64,000 bases of DNA, from NCBI GenBank assembly GCA_034440575.1, contig JAOTOL010001655.1, forward strand, positions 1,426,001 through 1,490,000, written 5' to 3'. The translations under genes were made by a program, and so were the position numbers. Shown here one piece after another: positions 60,816 to 64,000 of this stretch. Within the stretch, counting starts at the first letter, position 1. Every line of letters starts with the position of its first letter. Under the pieces are notes generated by a model, which worked only from the letters and a program-made list of their open reading frames with translations, had not been told where the DNA came from and did not search any database. This DNA is from Imbricaverruca yamaguchii. Its lineage: Eukaryota; Arthropoda; Thecostraca; Neoverrucidae.

Positions 60816-62484
60816 CTTTCATCGGTTCCACTTTAGGATATAAAGCACTGCACTACAAACAATGAAAAACAGTGTCTTTGTACCACAAGCGAGATCATTC
60901 TTGGCTAAAATTATCATTTTCGCCCTGAGATGAATCAACATTTCGATAGCTTCAGCGTCCGTGAACATAGATCGGCACAACCTCTATCTGCGCTTCGTAA
61001 TTAGAGAGCGCAAAATTAGGGATCACGAAATTAAGGATCACGAAATTAGTCACCAGTCACTCTTCAGAACTCCATTAAGTTTTGCAGTCCAGAGTGAGGA
61101 CAAGAGAACTACGTGTCTAGCCGAACGACACGTGGATGTGTCCATAAGTTGGGCCGGCTTCGTAGTTCTAATGTACTAACTTAGGGACTGCACTGAAACA
61201 ATCAAGCTTTAAAGAGTAGTTCGAATCCTGTAATGTCATATTTAATGACATAGCTCAGGTCGTGAGGTCACAGGTCGCCTATATTTACTCGTACCTGCGA
61301 CGACCGCCACAGACCGGAGAAAGGCGCTCGCGGTGTCCCTGTTTGTTTCGAAGTTTTTGTTTGTTTGTTTTGCAATTCACGAATTTAGACAATTCAGGAA
61401 ATTATAACATCCACCCTAAAACATGGCTGAATAAGCTCGTGAGATATGTGTGACGTCTCCATCAATTTTATACAAATTGCTTAGATTTTCTATTTGTTTC
61501 ATGAAGATCAAAACACACAGTTTTTCACTAAGAACCTCAAAATGGCTTCTATACAGATGATTATGAATGAAATGTTTTTTTTTAATATTTGGACGAGATT
61601 CTTGAGAATCGTTCCTAACTTGCTGCAGCGACTGGCCGCCACACTTTACGGAAGCGAGCCAAACATGCGATGATCATGCATCTGGAAAATTAATTACAAT
61701 GCCATTTAAGGCCGGATTTAATTCCAGCTCAGCCAGCCCACCTGCACTGTAGATCACGCGCTGCTTCAGTATGCGGAAATCATATAAATATCGGCTATAG
61801 TCTGCAAAAAGCAGGTGATGAAAAAACCTCATAGGCTCGTGCAATGGTTATCACATTCTCGTTGCAGAAAATCAGTATATGAGCGGCGGTAGTAGGCATT
61901 AAGTTAATCGAAATGGCCGGCCACGTCACGGACGCACGTTCGCATCACGCGAGATCGAACTCCATACTTGCCAGGGTATGGCTCCCGGGTGCTAATAGAT
62001 AACTCGTCAGCATCTGAATACCGGGCTGGGGGAGAGATGAGCCCCGCTTTCATAACAAATTATAGCTGGCGAATTCGGAAAGTGTGGGATACTCTCTTCT
62101 CTACGTCATAACTAACCTCATACTCAGTTAGATATACTTACCAAAACATCGAGCTATGAAATACAGTTGGTTCATGTGCTACAAGAAAAATCGCATGCTG
62201 AGAGAAATGCTGTTTCTATTGGAGCAAAGTGAAATTATGTGACACTTAAAATATTACAGCCATGGTGCGCACCCACGAATATGGATGGTAAGAAAACTGC
62301 ATTTTATTGAGCATCTAATATTCCAACAAACAAAACATGTTTGGGGCACTAACGCACCAAGCATACCCACCAAAACGAACAGGTGCTTGGTGTGTATGGC
62401 ATGACATTGCCATGTACACTAATTTATAAATCATACTCACGAAACAGTTCGCAAATAGCACATCACTGGCTGTGCGAACCTCAG
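60816..62484. other. no gene recognised
   Basis: AT-rich sequence without tandem arrays. Confidence 0.45.
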
Positions 62485-62643
62485 GCACCCTGCGGCATGT
62501 CCTCTTCCAGCAGTCACAATGAAGACATTGAGTGGAGGATCATCATCACCACTCTGACAGCGATGGCTAAAGAAAACCCCTCAGCTCGTCCTTACCCGGA
62601 ACACGTCTCTTCTCCGCCTACTTCTGCTACTGACGGCTCATGA
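62485..62643 (+). CDS. candidate terminal exon, unrecognised protein
   Basis: After a possible acceptor (GCGAACCTCAG, ending 62484) the phase-0 frame reads APCGMSSSSSHNEDIEWRII, then TALTAM-like helical sequence (ITTLTAMAKENPSARPY), and ends TSATDGS with TGA at 62641-62643. Third codon positions are strongly C/G-biased against an AT-rich surrounding, which supports coding. The polypyrimidine tract is weak and the frame is open upstream to 62383, so the 5' edge is uncertain. A Ser-rich, acidic, Pro-rich C-terminus with no known domain. Confidence 0.33.
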   Translation, partial: APCGMSSSSSHNEDIEWRIIITTLTAMAKENPSARPYPEHVSSPPTSATDGS

Positions 62644-62679
62644 ATACATTATAACATTATGTTGTGGAATGAATGACTC

Positions 62680-63015
62680 GCCCCGGTAGCCAGTTGGGCC
62701 GCCCCGGTAGCACAGCTGGTTAGAGCGCTGGCCTGCACTGGTCTCCTCTGTACTGGCAACACAAGGTTAGAGTCGCTTCGCGCGCTCGCATTTAGCCCCC
62801 GGCCGGGAGTGTCAGTTGGCAGCTGGCCCGATAAGGCTGGGGACGAGCTACCGGGTGGCCGTGTCGGTGCATTGGCGGCACGTTAAACCTTCGGTCTAAA
62901 TTCTGCCGTTGAACTGGAGTTCATGGATCGGGTGGTGGGGCCAGGGTTCTTGCAACAAGCTCTGCTTAGCAATATAACCCTGGTGCCTCAAACCACCCCA
63001 ACAACAACTCGGATT
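62680..63015 (+). repeat. tRNA-derived SINE
   Basis: TAGCACAGCTGG at 62708-62719 is a perfect polymerase III A box. GGTTAGAGTCG at 62765-62775 is a B box with two changes. The head GCCCCGGTAGC occurs twice (62680 and 62701), suggesting a partial head duplication. A tRNA-unrelated body follows (GGCACGTTAAACCTTCGGTC at about 62877), and the copy seems to end in an ACAACAACTC tail near 63010. Acceptor-stem pairing of a real tRNA is absent. Confidence 0.75.
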
Positions 63016-63309
63016 AAATGTATTATAAAAAATTACAAGGAAATACCATATTCAAACGTAGTGATTCGCACCAGAGACGTCTCCTTTCTCCGGACTGCTC
63101 CCATGGCCTTAGTAATCCATCTCCACTCAATGATTAAACGATTTTCAAACGAGGTCCTGACGGAGTTCGTTTGTAGGTATTTGGTACTGCAAAATATTAT
63201 CCCGGCACTCATACTGGCAACCCTCAGTCTACGAGAGCATTTTTGACAAAGCAGAATGCTCAGTCTTCCGACATGAAAATTACATCACAGATTGGCACTT
63301 CAGCTTATA

Positions 63310-63375
63310 TAATACGGTTATACGCAGGAAAATAAGTCATACCGCGCTGGAATGGCTAATGCGAGGCCTGCAATC
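63310..63375 (+). repeat. dispersed repeat, family Q copy
   Basis: GGAAAATAAGTCATACCGCG and GGAATGGCTAATGCGAGGCC correspond to 60750-60815. Confidence 0.6.
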
Positions 63376-64000
63376 AAGATCCAATAGTACAAAATTAATA
63401 GTAAAACAACTCGTGATGGCTCTCCGGCTTTTACGGGACCTCCCTGGTCAATCGCAACAACTATCGCTCTCTAGAATAGCTTAGCTCTGAGGCGGGCCCT
63501 CGGTATTCCTCGCACACATCGTCAGTTCTCAAGGACTCTCTGAGCTCTCAGGGGGAACAGATTCCTCAGGTGCCCATCCCAAAGCTCAAAGACATTCCAG
63601 TCCTGTCCCCTCTGGCTCTCACGGGTGGGAATTTTTTTACAATGTCATCAAGAAACATCTCTGCCCTTATGCCTCGACAACTATGTCGAACTCCTCAGGG
63701 TGGGGGTGGGTGGGTAGGTGGGGGTGCCCCTTCACCGCTTGGCAACGCCACCGCTTTTTAACAGCCCAGGTCCACATGGACTTAGAGGCCCTTTGCATAG
63801 CACCAGGAATATTCCACTTCGGCCCAGACATTCCCAGGTGCTCGGAGGCCTCTTCACCGACCTGAGGATCGCTGTCAGCTCTGGGCTCATCTATGAGCCA
63901 AAGCCGATCAAGTGGCTCTGCGCGCCCGGTCCGGGGTCCCCTCTGTCTACCAAAAGGTCATCTTTCACGGCTCAGGACACTCAGTCCTCCCCGAGACCAC
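63376..64000. other. no gene recognised
   Basis: A short G-rich stretch (GGGTGGGGGTGGGTGGG at about 63699) interrupts an otherwise ordinary sequence. Plus-strand frames (63570-63865) have no known domain. It may belong to a transposable element running off the window, but nothing identifies it. Confidence 0.4.

Noticed and set aside
62701..62780. A functional tRNA gene
   Set aside because: The A box is perfect, but there is no complete cloverleaf or acceptor stem and the B box is altered; SINE origin fits better.

Overview
This is a window of animal nuclear DNA, not bacterial. Coding sequence is sparse and split by introns. The DNA is crowded with micro- and minisatellites and with decayed transposable elements of several classes: a Gypsy-type LTR element, two non-LTR (LINE) tails, at least one hAT DNA transposon, a tRNA-derived SINE, and a repeat family carrying a hammerhead-ribozyme-like core of the kind seen in Penelope-like elements. 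The Gypsy polyprotein resembles families I associate with crustaceans and other arthropods, so an aquatic invertebrate, possibly a crustacean, is my best guess. That guess is weak and rests on memory of families, not on a search.

Layout. 1-6.0 kb: two long minisatellites, a shorter one, a CpG-rich island (3.78-4.5 kb) and short interspersed repeats. 6.07-9.35 kb: a nested composite. An apparent hAT element with an 8-bp target duplication encloses a large (AC)n(AT)n microsatellite and two 5'-truncated LINE tails lying head to head. 11.3-15.2 kb: a degraded Gypsy-type retroelement on the minus strand (zinc knuckle, protease, reverse transcriptase/RNase H, integrase), with no intact frame. 15.8-17.1 kb: a decamer repeat and a 33-bp minisatellite that runs directly into the end of the one confidently recognised host exon, 17125-17504 on the minus strand. 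That exon encodes part of the prodomain of an ADAM/ADAMTS-type metalloprotease.

20-36 kb is mostly intergenic or intronic, with minisatellites of 14, 43, 15, 23, 73 and about 83 bp units and a (CCG)n tract. 38.0-38.55 kb holds two candidate exons on the plus strand, each ending at a good splice donor. 38.93-39.59 kb is a homopolymer-rich stretch between identical 41-bp direct repeats and looks like an assembly artefact. 40.2-41.2 kb has a strongly diverged long-unit repeat. 42.8-43.4 kb has the 3' end of a hAT transposase gene. 44-58 kb is repeat-dotted sequence without a recognised gene. 58.2-60.8 kb has two copies of the hammerhead-like repeat, one of them beside a perfect 60-bp palindrome. 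62.5-63.0 kb has a candidate terminal exon followed by a tRNA-derived SINE.

The genes do not form an operon or pathway. The most interesting signal is the link between the metalloprotease exon and its minisatellite: each 33-bp unit contains the last 14 bases of the exon plus the splice donor, so the start of the intron is an array of about 20 decoy donor sites. Most of the longest open frames in the window lie in tandem repeats and are not genes.
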